Shown in pieces: positions 1 through 9,198 of a stretch of 64,000 nucleotides of DNA. Under the pieces are notes generated by a model, which ran no database searches, was not told the origin of the DNA, and saw only the letters and a program-made list of their open reading frames with translations. The position numbers and the translations under genes are program-made. The stretch is from Nocardioides sp. W7 (lineage in GTDB: Bacteria > Actinomycetota > Actinomycetes > Propionibacteriales > Nocardioidaceae), in contig NZ_CP095078.1 in the NCBI RefSeq assembly GCF_022919075.1, positions 1,240,001 to 1,304,000 on the forward strand, written 5' to 3'. Within the stretch, counting starts at the first letter, position 1; every line of letters begins with the position of its first letter.

Positions 1-464
1 CCACCGGTGCGGCCCCGGCGATCGACCGCGCGGAGGGCTTCGCCTCGACCACCGGCTCGGAACCCACCATCGAGGTCACCGCCTCGCAGACCGGCGACTT
101 CACCCGCGACGGCGGCAAGCAGGTCATGGAGTCCTTCCTGCAGTCCGACGACACGATCGACGTCGTCTACGCCCACAACGACGACATGGGCCTGGGGGCG
201 ATCGAGGCGATCGAGGCGGCCGGCAAGAAGCCCGGCGTGGACATCAAGATCATCACTGTCGACGCCGTCAAGGACGGGATGACCGCCCTCGCCGAGGGCA
301 AGATCAACTTCATCGTCGAGTGCAACCCGCTGCTCGGTCCGCAGCTGATGGACCTGGCCGAGAAGGTCGTCGCCGGCGAGGAGGTCGAGCCCCGTGTCCT
401 CACCGAGGAGGGCACCTTCGACCAGGAGCAGGCCAAGGCCGCCCTCCCGGACCGCCAGTACTGA
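1..464 (+). CDS. Sugar ABC transporter substrate-binding protein, C-terminal part (partial)
   Basis: The gene enters from the left edge, with codons in phase from base 3, and ends with TGA at 462-464. About 153 residues are visible. The segment around DVVYAHNDDMGLGAIEAI is the second-lobe signature of periplasmic-binding-protein family 4, the ribose/arabinose/galactofuranose-type binding proteins. It is followed by a typical C-terminal helix and the phrase IVECNPLLGPQLMD. The product should be a lipoprotein that captures a pentose or hexose outside the cell, but the signal peptide lies outside the window. Downstream ABC genes and araBDA make L-arabinose the likely ligand. That is inference, because YtfQ-type proteins also bind galactofuranose. 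Confidence 0.9.
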   Translation, partial: TGAAPAIDRAEGFASTTGSEPTIEVTASQTGDFTRDGGKQVMESFLQSDDTIDVVYAHNDDMGLGAIEAIEAAGKKPGVDIKIITVDAVKDGMTALAEGKINFIVECNPLLGPQLMDLAEKVVAGEEVEPRVLTEEGTFDQEQAKAALPDRQY

Positions 465-524
465 GCAGCACTGCTGCTCCAGGTCGCCCACCGACCACGT
501 CCCTCACGTGACGCCCGATGCCGT

Positions 525-556
525 CGGGCCCGTCCGGTCGCCGCCGGACGGGCCCG
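525..556 (+). promoter_or_regulatory. Intercistronic stem-loop between binding-protein and ATPase genes
   Basis: The arms CGGGCCCGTCCGG (525-537) and its exact complement (544-556) form a 13-bp perfect stem with a 6-nt loop. No T-run follows. In ABC operons such hairpins after the binding-protein gene often protect the upstream mRNA or reduce read-through, so that binding protein is made in excess. That role here is inference. Confidence 0.6.
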
Positions 557-597
557 GCGACGCACGCGAGGCAGACCCACCAGCAGGGAGGAACGAG

Positions 598-2169
598 ATG
601 ACGCAGACGGACGTCCAGTCCTCGGAGACGGGCGCCGCCGGTTCGGCCCCCGTGATCGAGATGCGGGACATCTCGATCACCTTCGGCAGCGTCCGGGCGC
701 TCAGCGAGGTGTCGCTGCGCCTCTACCCCGGCGAGGTGCACGCCCTGATGGGTGAGAACGGCGCCGGCAAATCCACCCTGATCAAGGCGCTCACCGGCGT
801 CTACACGATCGACGCGGGCACCGTCCTGGTCGAGGGCGAGGCGCACAGCTTCTCCTCGCCGGCCGCCTCGCAGGCCGCCGGCATCAGCACGGTCTACCAG
901 GAGGTCAACCTGGTGCCGAACCTGACCGTCGCCGAGAACATGCTGCTCGGCCGCGAGCCGCGACGCTTCGGCGCCATCAACGTCCGGGCCATGAACCGCC
1001 GGGCGCGCGAGACCCTCGAGGGCCTCGGGCTCGACATCGATCCCTCCTCGGTCCTCGGGGCGCACCCGATCGCGGTCCAGCAGCTGGTCGCGATCGCCCG
1101 GGCCGTCGACGTCGACGCGCGGGTGCTGATCCTCGACGAGCCCACCTCCAGCCTCGACGCCGACGAGGTGACGAAGCTGTTCGAGGTGATGCGCCGCCTG
1201 CGCGACCAGGGCGTCGCCATCGTCTTCGTCTCCCACTTCCTGGACCAGGTCTACGAGATCTCCGACCGGATGACCATCCTGCGCAACGGCCGCCTGGTCG
1301 AGGAGCGGATGGTCTCCGAGACCAGCCAGCTGGAGCTGGTCAAGCTGATGATCGGCCGGGAGCTGGAGGCGCTCGAGCGCCTGGAGCGGGAGCCCCCGAA
1401 CACCGACGCCGAGGTCGGCACCCCGGTCGTGAAGGCGCTCGGCATCGGTCGCAAGGGGTCGCTGCAGGCCACCGACCTGGAGCTGTTCGAGGGCGAGGTC
1501 GTCGGCATCGCCGGCCTGCTCGGCTCCGGGCGGACCGAGCTGGCCCGGCTGCTCTACGGCGCCGACACCGTCGACACCGGCGAGCTGAGGTTCAAGTCCG
1601 AGCGTCGTCGGCTGCGCAGTCCCCGGCACGCGATCGACCGCAAGATCGCCTTCTCCAGCGAGGACCGCAAGGCCGAGGGCGTGGTCGGCGACCTGACCGT
1701 CGCCGACAACATGCTGCTGGCGCTGCAGGCCTCCCGCGGCTGGCTGCGTCCGATCCCGCAGGCCACCCGCACCAGGATCGTCGAGCAGTACGTCGAGGCG
1801 CTCGACATCCGCCCCGCCGACCCGACCGCGCTGATGCGCAACCTCTCCGGCGGCAACCAGCAGAAGGTGCTGCTGGCCCGGTGGCTGATCACCGAGCCCG
1901 AGGTGCTCATCCTCGACGAGCCCACCCGCGGCATCGACATCGGCGCCAAGGCGCAGATCCAGGCCAAAGTCGCCGAGCTCGCGGCCGCGGGGCTCTCGGT
2001 CGTCTTCATCTCCGCCGAGCTGGAGGAGGTGCTGCGGCTGAGCGACCGCCTCGTCGTGATGCGCGACCGCCGCAAGATCGCCGAGCGCCCGAACCACGAC
2101 GTCAGCGTCAGCGACGTCCTCGAGATCATCGCGGGCGAGACCCGCGAGGAGGAGGCTCCCCGTGCCTGA
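598..2169 (+). CDS. Sugar ABC transporter ATP-binding protein (RbsA/AraG/YtfR type)
   Basis: This 523-residue protein has two fused nucleotide-binding domains, the usual length for carbohydrate-uptake class 2 (CUT2) ATPases. The first domain has Walker A GENGAGKST and Walker B LILDEPTSSLD. The second has the characteristic degenerate P-loop GLLGSGRTE, then the signature NLSGGNQQK and LILDEPTRGID. It energises pentose import with the two following permeases. I start it at ATG 598 rather than at upstream in-frame codons because GGGAGGA lies just before it and the family N-terminus (VIEMRDISITFG) follows shortly. The 3' end overlaps the next gene by 8 nt, which indicates translational coupling. 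Confidence 0.95.
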   Translation: MTQTDVQSSETGAAGSAPVIEMRDISITFGSVRALSEVSLRLYPGEVHALMGENGAGKSTLIKALTGVYTIDAGTVLVEGEAHSFSSPAASQAAGISTVYQEVNLVPNLTVAENMLLGREPRRFGAINVRAMNRRARETLEGLGLDIDPSSVLGAHPIAVQQLVAIARAVDVDARVLILDEPTSSLDADEVTKLFEVMRRLRDQGVAIVFVSHFLDQVYEISDRMTILRNGRLVEERMVSETSQLELVKLMIGRELEALERLEREPPNTDAEVGTPVVKALGIGRKGSLQATDLELFEGEVVGIAGLLGSGRTELARLLYGADTVDTGELRFKSERRRLRSPRHAIDRKIAFSSEDRKAEGVVGDLTVADNMLLALQASRGWLRPIPQATRTRIVEQYVEALDIRPADPTALMRNLSGGNQQKVLLARWLITEPEVLILDEPTRGIDIGAKAQIQAKVAELAAAGLSVVFISAELEEVLRLSDRLVVMRDRRKIAERPNHDVSVSDVLEIIAGETREEEAPRA

Positions 2170-3220
2170 GTCCTCGACCCTCGTCCAGCGGGCGCTGCGC
2201 CACCAGCTGCTGTGGCCGCTGCTGGCCCTGGTCGCCCTGCTCGTCGTCAACGTCGTCGCGACACCGACGTTCCTCAACATCCGGATGCAGGACGGCCACC
2301 TCTACGGCAACGTCGTCGACATCGTGCGCAACAGCGCCCCGGTGCTGCTCGTCGCCCTCGGCATGACCCTGGTCATCGCCACCCGCGGCATCGACCTCTC
2401 GGTCGGCGCGATCGCCGCGATCGCCGGCGCGGTGGCCTGCACCCGGATCGTCGGGGCCGGCGACGAGGGCGCCCTGGTCACCGCGGTGATGGCGTCGACG
2501 TACGCCGTCGTGGTCTGCGTCGTGCTCGGTGCCTGGAACGGCTTCCTGGTCTCCGTGCTCGGCATCCAGCCGATCATCGCGACCCTGATCCTGATGGTCG
2601 CCGGCCGCGGCATCTCGATGGCCGTCACCGACGGCCAGATCACCACGGTCAACAACGGCCACTTCAGCGACCTGGCATCCGGCTTCGTGCTCACCCTGCC
2701 GCTGGCCTTCATCATCGCGCTCGGGGTCTTCGCGCTCACCGCCCTGCTCACCCGTCGTACGGCGCTCGGGATGCTCATCGAGGCGGTCGGGATCAACCCG
2801 GAGGCCAGCCGCCTGGCCGGCGTCCGGGCGCGCACCATCATCTGGACCGTCTACGCCTTCTCCGGCCTGTGCGCGGGGATCGCCGGCCTGGTCATCGCGG
2901 CCAACACCAACTCGGTGAACGCCAACAGCCTCGGCCTGTGGATCGAGCTGGACGCCATCCTCGCCGTGGTCATCGGCGGTACGTCGCTGGCCGGCGGCCG
3001 GTTCTCGTTGACCGGCACCCTGATCGGCGCGCTGTTCATCGCGACCCTGGCCCGCACGATCCCCAACATCGGGATCCCCTCCGAGATCAACTACCTGTTC
3101 AAGGCGATCGTCGTGATCGCCGTCTGCCTCCTCCAGTCGCCGAAGGCGCGCGCCGTGTTCCGCGTCCGCCGGTCCGGCCCCGCCGCTCCCGTTCTCGTGA
3201 AGGCAGGTACCGCACGATGA
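2162..3220 (+). CDS. Sugar ABC transporter permease 1 (CUT2, RbsC/YtfT-like)
   Basis: A 352-residue polytopic membrane protein with a GTG start inside the end of the ATPase gene. It carries the CUT2 permease phrase IATRGIDLSVGAIAA and, near the C-terminus, the ELDAILAVVIGGTSLAGGRFS loop that contacts the ATPase. About eight to ten hydrophobic segments are visible. It is the first of two dissimilar permeases in the operon, an arrangement resembling ytfT-yjfF more than single-permease araFGH. The stop overlaps the next start as ATGA. It forms the membrane channel of the presumed arabinose importer. Confidence 0.92.
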   Translation: MPESSTLVQRALRHQLLWPLLALVALLVVNVVATPTFLNIRMQDGHLYGNVVDIVRNSAPVLLVALGMTLVIATRGIDLSVGAIAAIAGAVACTRIVGAGDEGALVTAVMASTYAVVVCVVLGAWNGFLVSVLGIQPIIATLILMVAGRGISMAVTDGQITTVNNGHFSDLASGFVLTLPLAFIIALGVFALTALLTRRTALGMLIEAVGINPEASRLAGVRARTIIWTVYAFSGLCAGIAGLVIAANTNSVNANSLGLWIELDAILAVVIGGTSLAGGRFSLTGTLIGALFIATLARTIPNIGIPSEINYLFKAIVVIAVCLLQSPKARAVFRVRRSGPAAPVLVKAGTAR

Positions 3221-4218
3221 GCGCCGCCACCGTCCCCACCTCGTCGACCTGGGACCGCGTCAGGGGTTACAGCCCGCCCTCGCGCTACCTGCCGGTGCTC
3301 GCGACCCTCGCCCTCTTCATCGGGCTCTTCGGCGTCGGCAGCGTCCGCTACGAAGGCTTCGGAGACGCGCAGGTGCTGCTCAGCCTGCTGATCGACAACG
3401 CCTTCCTGATCGTGCTCGCCGTCGGCATGACGTTCGTGATCCTGACCGGAGGCATCGACCTCTCGGTCGGCTCGGTCGTCGCGCTCTCGACGATGATCGC
3501 CGCCAAGACGCTGCAGCTGGGCTGGCCGCCGTACCTCTCGATCGCAGCGGTGCTCGCCACCGGAACCCTGATGGGTCTGCTCATGGGCCTGCTCATCCAC
3601 TACTTCGACATCCAGCCGTTCATCGCCACCTTGGCGGGGCTGTTCCTGGCCCGGGGGCTGACCTACCTGATCAGCGTCGAGTCGATCTCGATCAGCGACG
3701 AGACCTTCACCCAGCTGGCGTTCAGGACCGTCTACTTCGGCGAGTACTACCTGCGCTGGACGGCGATCATCGCGCTGGTCGTGGTCGCGGTCGCGGCGTA
3801 CGTCCTGGCCCGCACCCGATTCGGCCGCACCGTCTACGCCATCGGAGGCAGCGAGAGCTCAGCGATGCTGATGGGCCTCCGGGTGGCGTTCACCAAGGTC
3901 GGCGTCTACGTCATCAGCGGCTTCTGCGCGTCGCTCGCCGGGCTGCTGTTCTCGCTCTACATCCTCTCCGGCAACAGCCTGCACGCGGTCGGCATGGAGC
4001 TGGACGCGATCGCCGCGGTGGTCATCGGCGGCACCCTGCTCACGGGTGGGCGGGGGTACGTCGTCGGCTCGCTGCTCGGCGTTCTCGTCCTCGGGATCAT
4101 CAAGACCCTGATCTCCTTCGACGGGACCCTGAGCTCCTACTGGATCCGGATCATCACCGGGATCCTGCTGCTGGCCTTCGTCGTCGTCCAGCGCTTCGCC
4201 ACGCGGCGGCAGCCGTGA
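3217..4218 (+). CDS. Sugar ABC transporter permease 2 (CUT2, YjfF-like)
   Basis: A 333-residue inner-membrane permease starting at ATG 3217, which overlaps the previous stop by 4 nt. The same reading frame stays open far upstream, but that part is a shadow of permease 1. Motifs include FVILTGGIDLSVGSVVAL and MELDAIAAVVIGGTLLTGG, both conserved in CUT2 permeases. It is presumed to pair with permease 1 as a heterodimeric channel. Its last codons overlap the GTG of the LacI gene. The two permeases are clearly paralogous but diverged, so the pair is not a recent duplication. Confidence 0.92.
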   Translation: MSAATVPTSSTWDRVRGYSPPSRYLPVLATLALFIGLFGVGSVRYEGFGDAQVLLSLLIDNAFLIVLAVGMTFVILTGGIDLSVGSVVALSTMIAAKTLQLGWPPYLSIAAVLATGTLMGLLMGLLIHYFDIQPFIATLAGLFLARGLTYLISVESISISDETFTQLAFRTVYFGEYYLRWTAIIALVVVAVAAYVLARTRFGRTVYAIGGSESSAMLMGLRVAFTKVGVYVISGFCASLAGLLFSLYILSGNSLHAVGMELDAIAAVVIGGTLLTGGRGYVVGSLLGVLVLGIIKTLISFDGTLSSYWIRIITGILLLAFVVVQRFATRRQP

Positions 4219-5261
4219 CCGAGACCGCGCCACGCCCGCCGGCCGACCGGACGCCGGTGATGGCCGACGTCGCCCGGCTGGCCGGCGTCTCCCACCAGAC
4301 CGTCTCGCGGGTGGTCAACGGCCAGAGCAACCTGCGCCCGGCGACCCGCGAGAAGGTCCTGCAGGCGATCCGCCAGCTCGGCTACCGGCCCAACAGCGCC
4401 GCACGTGCCCTGGTGACCCGCCGCTCGGCGACGATCGGGGTGATCGGTTCGAAGGCGGGCTACTGGGGCCCGAGCACGGTGCACCGCACCATCCAGGCGG
4501 CGGGCCGCGAGGCCGGCTACTACGTCAGCTCGGCCAACCTGCAGAGCCTGAACCGCGAGGATCTCCTCGACGCGATCAGCCATCTGCGCGACCAGAGCGT
4601 CGAGGCGATCGTGCTGATCGGCGGCACCGACGACGCGCTCGAGGTCGCCCGGGCCCAGGAGGACCTCGGGACCCCGGTCGTCGTGGTCGAGGGCGACGAC
4701 GCCAAGACCCGCTGGACCGTCGGTGTCGACCAGGTCGCCGGCGCCGAGCTCGGCACCAGCCTGCTCCTCGAGCTGGGCCACACCGAGATCCTGCACCTCG
4801 CCGGGCCGCCGTCGTGGGCCGAGAGCCGCTCGCGGCTCCTCGGCTGGCGGAACGCGATGTCCGCCGCCGGACTGCGGCCCTCGCCGTACGTCGAGGGTGA
4901 CTGGTCGGCGCGCAGCGGCTACCTGGCCGGACTCGAGATCGCCCGCAGCGACGACGTCACCGCGGTCTTCTGCGCCAACGACCAGATGGCGCTGGGCCTG
5001 CTGCGGGCGCTGTCGGAGCGCGGTCGGTCGGTCCCGGGCGACGTGAGCGTGGTCGGCTTCGACGACATCCCCGAGGCGGCGTACCTCATCCCGCCCCTGT
5101 CCACGGTCCGCCAGGACTTCACCGAGGTCGGCCGCCGGGTCATCGAGCTCATCCAGGCGGCCCTCGCCGGCGAGCCCGGCCCCGAGCGGCTGATCAGCCC
5201 CGAGCTCGTGGTCCGGGCCAGCAGCGGCCCGCCCCCGACCCGTTCGAAGAAGAGGAACTGA
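4215..5261 (+). CDS. LacI-family transcriptional regulator of the arabinose operon
   Basis: This 348-residue protein starts at GTG 4215, overlapping the permease stop. The N-terminal helix-turn-helix is textbook LacI: DVARLAGVSHQTVSRVVNG (residues about 17-35) followed by the hinge-helix region LGYRPNSAARAL. The rest is a periplasmic-binding-protein-like sugar-sensing domain with CANDQMALGLLRAL and VSVVGFDDIPEAAY. It sits between transport and catabolic genes in the same transcript, so it probably autoregulates the operon and releases DNA on binding arabinose or a phosphorylated intermediate. The operator should lie upstream of the window. It is distinct from AraC-type activators of enterobacteria. 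Confidence 0.93.
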   Translation: MTETAPRPPADRTPVMADVARLAGVSHQTVSRVVNGQSNLRPATREKVLQAIRQLGYRPNSAARALVTRRSATIGVIGSKAGYWGPSTVHRTIQAAGREAGYYVSSANLQSLNREDLLDAISHLRDQSVEAIVLIGGTDDALEVARAQEDLGTPVVVVEGDDAKTRWTVGVDQVAGAELGTSLLLELGHTEILHLAGPPSWAESRSRLLGWRNAMSAAGLRPSPYVEGDWSARSGYLAGLEIARSDDVTAVFCANDQMALGLLRALSERGRSVPGDVSVVGFDDIPEAAYLIPPLSTVRQDFTEVGRRVIELIQAALAGEPGPERLISPELVVRASSGPPPTRSKKRN

Positions 5262-5263
5262 CC

Positions 5264-6922
5264 ATGTCCGAGCAGTACGTGGTGGGTGTCGACTTCGGCA
5301 CGCTGTCGGGCCGGGCCGTCGTCGTCCGGGTCTCCGACGGCGCCGAGCTCGGCACCGGCGTCCACGAGTACCCCCACGCCGTCCTCGAGGAGCGGCTGCC
5401 CGACGGCCGCAGCCTGCCGCCGGACTGGGCGCTGCAGGTGCCCGAGGACTACCGCGAGGTGCTGCGGGTCGCCGTGCCGGCGGCGGTCGCGGCGGCCGGG
5501 ATCGACCCGGCCGACGTGGTCGGCGTCGCCACCGACTTCACCGCCTGCACGATGGTGCCCTGCCTCGCCGACGGCACCCCGTTGGTCGAGGCCGGGTACG
5601 CCGACCGACCGCACGCCTACGTCAAGCTCTGGAAGCACCACGCCGCGCAGCCGCAGGCCGACCGGATCAACCACCTGGCCGAGGAGCGCGGGGAGGCGTG
5701 GCTGCCGCGGTACGGCGGGCTGATCTCCTCGGAGTGGGAGTTTGCGAAGGGCCTGGAGCTCTTCGAGGGGGACCGCGACCTCTACGACCTGACGGACCGC
5801 TGGGTCGAGGCCGCGGACTGGATCGTGTGGCAGCTGTGCGGGAGCTACGTCCGCAACGCCTGCACCGCGGGCTACAAGGGCCAGCTCCAGGACGGCGCCT
5901 ACCCGAGCGTCGACTACCTGGAGGCGCTGGCTCCCGGCTTCGGCGGCTTCGTCGAGGAAAAGCTGGAGCACCGGATCGGCCAGCTCGGCGAGCGGGCCGG
6001 CACCCTGACCGCGGAGGCTGCGAGCTGGACCGGGCTGCCCGAGGGCATCGCGGTCGCGGTCGGCAACATCGACGCGCACGTCACCGCACCGGCGGCACAG
6101 GCGGTCCGAGCGGGGCAGCTGGTCGCGATCATGGGCACCTCCACCTGTCACGTGATGAGCGCCGACGTGCTCCGGGAGGTTCCCGGGATGTGCGGCGTCG
6201 TCGACGGCGGCATCATCGCCGGCTCCTGGGGCTACGAGGCCGGGCAGAGCGGGGTCGGCGACATCTTCGGCTGGTTCGTGAAGCACGGAGTGCCGGCGTC
6301 GTACGCCGAGGCCGCGGCCGCCGAAGGCGAGTCCCTGCACGAGCACCTGACCCGGCTCTCAGCGACCCAGGAGGTCGGTGAGCACGGCCTGGTCGCGCTG
6401 GACTGGCACTCCGGCAACCGCTCGGTGCTGGTCGACCACGAGCTCTCGGGCCTCGTGGTCGGCCAGACTCTGGCCACCCGGCCGGAGGACGTCTACCGCG
6501 CGCTGCTGGAGGCCACCGCGTTCGGCACCCGGGTGATCGTGGAGACCTTCCGCGACAGCGGGGTCCCGGTCGAGGAGTTCATCGTCGCCGGCGGGCTGGC
6601 CCGCAACGCCCTGCTGATGCAGACCTACGCCGACGTCACCCGGCTGCCGCTGTCGATCATCGACTCCGAGCAGGGTCCGGCCCTGGGCTCGGCCATCCAC
6701 GCCGCCGTCGCGGCCGGCAGCTACCCGGACGTCCCGACCGCGGCCAAGTCGATGGGCAAGGTGCGGGCCTCGGTCTACCTGCCCGACGAGGCCCGAGCGC
6801 AGGCCTACGACCGGCTCTTCGAGATCTACCTCGACCTGCACGACCACTTCGGTCGTCGTACCACCACGATGCGTCGGCTCAAGGCGCTGCGCCGCGCTGC
6901 CGTCGCCCGAAGGGAGTCCTGA
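5264..6922 (+). CDS. araB: Ribulokinase AraB
   Basis: A 552-residue FGGY-family sugar kinase that phosphorylates L-ribulose with ATP to L-ribulose-5-phosphate in the cytoplasm. The N-terminus YVVGVDFGTLSGRAVVV is the ribulokinase phosphate-binding motif. Other hallmarks are GYKGQLQDGAYPS, IMGTSTCHVM, and the C-terminal EEFIVAGGLARNALLMQ with GPALGSAIHAA. The start ATG is 2 nt after the regulator stop. Its length matches the family, and it lies immediately before araD and araA, completing the classical arabinose pathway. Confidence 0.97.
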   Translation: MSEQYVVGVDFGTLSGRAVVVRVSDGAELGTGVHEYPHAVLEERLPDGRSLPPDWALQVPEDYREVLRVAVPAAVAAAGIDPADVVGVATDFTACTMVPCLADGTPLVEAGYADRPHAYVKLWKHHAAQPQADRINHLAEERGEAWLPRYGGLISSEWEFAKGLELFEGDRDLYDLTDRWVEAADWIVWQLCGSYVRNACTAGYKGQLQDGAYPSVDYLEALAPGFGGFVEEKLEHRIGQLGERAGTLTAEAASWTGLPEGIAVAVGNIDAHVTAPAAQAVRAGQLVAIMGTSTCHVMSADVLREVPGMCGVVDGGIIAGSWGYEAGQSGVGDIFGWFVKHGVPASYAEAAAAEGESLHEHLTRLSATQEVGEHGLVALDWHSGNRSVLVDHELSGLVVGQTLATRPEDVYRALLEATAFGTRVIVETFRDSGVPVEEFIVAGGLARNALLMQTYADVTRLPLSIIDSEQGPALGSAIHAAVAAGSYPDVPTAAKSMGKVRASVYLPDEARAQAYDRLFEIYLDLHDHFGRRTTTMRRLKALRRAAVARRES

Positions 6923-6924
6923 CC

Positions 6925-7602
6925 ATGACCGCGGTGACCGACGTCGCCGACACCATCGCCACGCTGCGCCGCGAGGTCTGCACCCTGCACGAGCAGCTCA
7001 CGCGCTACCGGCTGGTGGTGTGGACGGCCGGCAACGTCTCGGCGCGGGTGCCGGGCCACGACCTGCTGGTCATCAAGCCGTCCGGGGTGTCGTACGACGA
7101 GCTGACGCCCGAGAACATGGTCGTCTGCGACCTCCGCGGCCGGGTCGTCGAGGGCGAGCACGCCCCGTCGTCGGACACCGAGGCGCAGGCCTACGTCTAC
7201 CGCGAGCTGCCGGACGTCGGCGGTGTGGTGCACACGCACTCGACGTACGCCACCGCGTGGGCCAGTCGCGGCGAGCCGGTGCCGTGCGTGCTGACGATGG
7301 CCGCCGACGAGTTCGGCGGGGACATCCCGGTCGGGCCGTTCGCGATCATCGGCGACGACTCCATCGGCCGCGGGATCGTCGAGACCCTGCGGGGGAGCCG
7401 GTCGCCCGCCGTGCTGATGCGGAACCACGGCGTCTTCACCGTCGGCCCGACCGCCAGGTCGGCGGTCAAGGCCGCGGTGATGTGCGAGGACGTCGCCCGC
7501 ACCGTCCACGTCGCGCGGCAGCTCGGCACGCCCCTGCCCATCGACCAGACCGACATCGACTCGCTCCACGACCGCTACCAGAACGTCTACGGCCAGCGCT
7601 GA
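6925..7602 (+). CDS. araD: L-ribulose-5-phosphate 4-epimerase AraD
   Basis: A 225-residue class II aldolase/adducin-fold zinc enzyme that converts L-ribulose-5-phosphate to D-xylulose-5-phosphate, feeding the pentose phosphate pathway. Recognisable features are TAGNVSARV near the N-terminus, the [13 protein letters not shown] segment, the zinc-binding [14 protein letters not shown] pair of histidines, and the third metal ligand in [11 protein letters not shown]. It begins 2 nt after araB, preceded by AGGGAG. Related L-fuculose aldolases share the fold, but the neighbours decide for AraD. Confidence 0.95.
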   Translation: MTAVTDVADTIATLRREVCTLHEQLTRYRLVVWTAGNVSARVPGHDLLVIKPSGVSYDELTPENMVVCDLRGRVVEGEHAPSSDTEAQAYVYRELPDVGGVVHTHSTYATAWASRGEPVPCVLTMAADEFGGDIPVGPFAIIGDDSIGRGIVETLRGSRSPAVLMRNHGVFTVGPTARSAVKAAVMCEDVARTVHVARQLGTPLPIDQTDIDSLHDRYQNVYGQR

Positions 7603-7645
7603 CCTCAGCCGCCGGTCCCGCCCCGAACGGAAGGCCTCCCCTCCC

Positions 7646-9169
7646 ATGACCACCCCGTCGTCCAGCACGTCCGCCCCCACGCCGGAGGTCTGGTTCCTCA
7701 CCGGGAGCCAGTCGCTCTACGGGCCCGAGACCCTCGACCAGGTCGCCGCCCAGTCGCAGGGGATCGTCGAGCGTCTCCAGGTCACCGCCGGCCTGCCGGT
7801 CACGGTCGTCTGGAAGCCGGTGCTGCTGGACGCAGCCTCGATCCACCGCCAGATGCTGGAGGTCAACAGCGCGCCGCACTGCGTGGGCGTGGTCGCCTGG
7901 ATGCACACCTTCTCGCCGGCCAAGATGTGGATCGCCGGGCTCGACGCGCTCCAGAAGCCGCTGCTCCACCTGCACACCCAGGCCGGCATGGAGCTGCCGT
8001 GGTCGACGATCGACATGGACTTCATGAACCTCAACCAGGCCGCCCACGGCGATCGGGAGTTCGGCTACATCCAGTCGCGGCTCGGCGTGCCCCGCAAGAC
8101 CGTGGCCGGCCACGTCGACTCCCCGGTCGTGGCCGCCCGGATCGGGCAGTGGGCCCGCGCCGCCGTCGGCCGCCGCGAGCTGCGCCAGCTGAGGCTGGCG
8201 CGCTTCGGCGACAACATGCGCGACGTCGCGGTCACCGAGGGCGACAAGGTCGAGGCCCAGCTGCGCTTCGGGGTCTCGGTCAACACCTACGGCGTCAACG
8301 ACCTGGTGGCCGTGGTCGACCAGGTCGCCGACAACGACGTCGACAAGCTCGTCACCGAGTACGCCGACACCTACGCCGTCGCGCCCGAGCTGCTCCCGGG
8401 CGCGGAGCGGCACGACTCCCTGCGGTACGGCGCCCGCCTCGAGCTCGGCCTGCGCGCCTTCCTCGCCGAGGGCGAGTTCGGTGCCTTCACCACCAACTTC
8501 GAGGACCTCGGCGGCCTGCGTCAGCTCCCCGGCCTGGCCGTGCAGCGGCTGATGGCCGACGGCTTCGGCTTCGGCGGCGAGGGCGACTGGAAGACCTCGG
8601 TGCTGCTGCGCGGCATGAAGGTGATGGCCGCCGGGCTGCCGGGTGGCACCTCGTTCATGGAGGACTACACCTACCACCTGGTCCCGGGGGAGGAGAAGAT
8701 CCTCGGGGCGCACATGCTCGAGGTCTGCCCGACGATCAGCACCGCCCGGCCGTCGCTGGAGGTCCACCCGCTCGCCATCGGGGGGCGCGAGGACCCGGTC
8801 CGGCTCCGGTTCACCGCCGACCCCGGCCCCGCCGTGGTCGCCGGCCTCTGCGACCTGGGCGACCGGTTCCGGCTGACGGTCAACGAGATCGACGTCGTCG
8901 AGCCCGACGAGGCGCTCCCGCACCTGCCCGTGGCGTGCGCGGTCTGGAAGCCCCGGCCCTCGCTGTCCACGTCGGCGGAGTCGTGGCTGATGGCCGGGGC
9001 GCCCCACCACACGGTGCTGTCGAAGGCGGTCGGGGTCGAGGTGCTCGAGGACTTCGCGGAGATGACCGGCACCGAGCTGCTCGTCATCGACGCCGACACC
9101 ACGACCCGCTCCTTCCAGCGCGAGCTGCGCTGGAACGCTGCCTACCACCGGCTCGCCGCTCGGCTCTGA
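7646..9169 (+). CDS. araA: L-arabinose isomerase AraA
   Basis: A 507-residue enzyme that isomerises L-arabinose to L-ribulose in a Mn-dependent reaction. Hallmarks are [17 protein letters not shown] at the N-terminus, [39 protein letters not shown] and [12 protein letters not shown]. It is the last gene of the operon, 43 nt after araD, with an AACGGAAGG-type Shine-Dalgarno. The order kinase-epimerase-isomerase differs from enterobacterial araBAD. A hairpin directly after the stop closes the transcript. Confidence 0.97.
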   Translation: MTTPSSSTSAPTPEVWFLTGSQSLYGPETLDQVAAQSQGIVERLQVTAGLPVTVVWKPVLLDAASIHRQMLEVNSAPHCVGVVAWMHTFSPAKMWIAGLDALQKPLLHLHTQAGMELPWSTIDMDFMNLNQAAHGDREFGYIQSRLGVPRKTVAGHVDSPVVAARIGQWARAAVGRRELRQLRLARFGDNMRDVAVTEGDKVEAQLRFGVSVNTYGVNDLVAVVDQVADNDVDKLVTEYADTYAVAPELLPGAERHDSLRYGARLELGLRAFLAEGEFGAFTTNFEDLGGLRQLPGLAVQRLMADGFGFGGEGDWKTSVLLRGMKVMAAGLPGGTSFMEDYTYHLVPGEEKILGAHMLEVCPTISTARPSLEVHPLAIGGREDPVRLRFTADPGPAVVAGLCDLGDRFRLTVNEIDVVEPDEALPHLPVACAVWKPRPSLSTSAESWLMAGAPHHTVLSKAVGVEVLEDFAEMTGTELLVIDADTTTRSFQRELRWNAAYHRLAARL

Positions 9170-9173
9170 CCTC

Positions 9174-9198
9174 GACCGCCGGTGGAGGGGCGGCGGTC
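9174..9198. terminator. Bidirectional terminator hairpin between araA and the convergent fusion gene
   Basis: GACCGCCG (9174-9181) and CGGCGGTC (9191-9198) form an 8-bp perfect stem with a 9-nt loop. It sits exactly between the araA stop and the stop of the minus-strand gene at 9199. There is no U-tract, as is common in very GC-rich actinobacteria. Confidence 0.5.
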
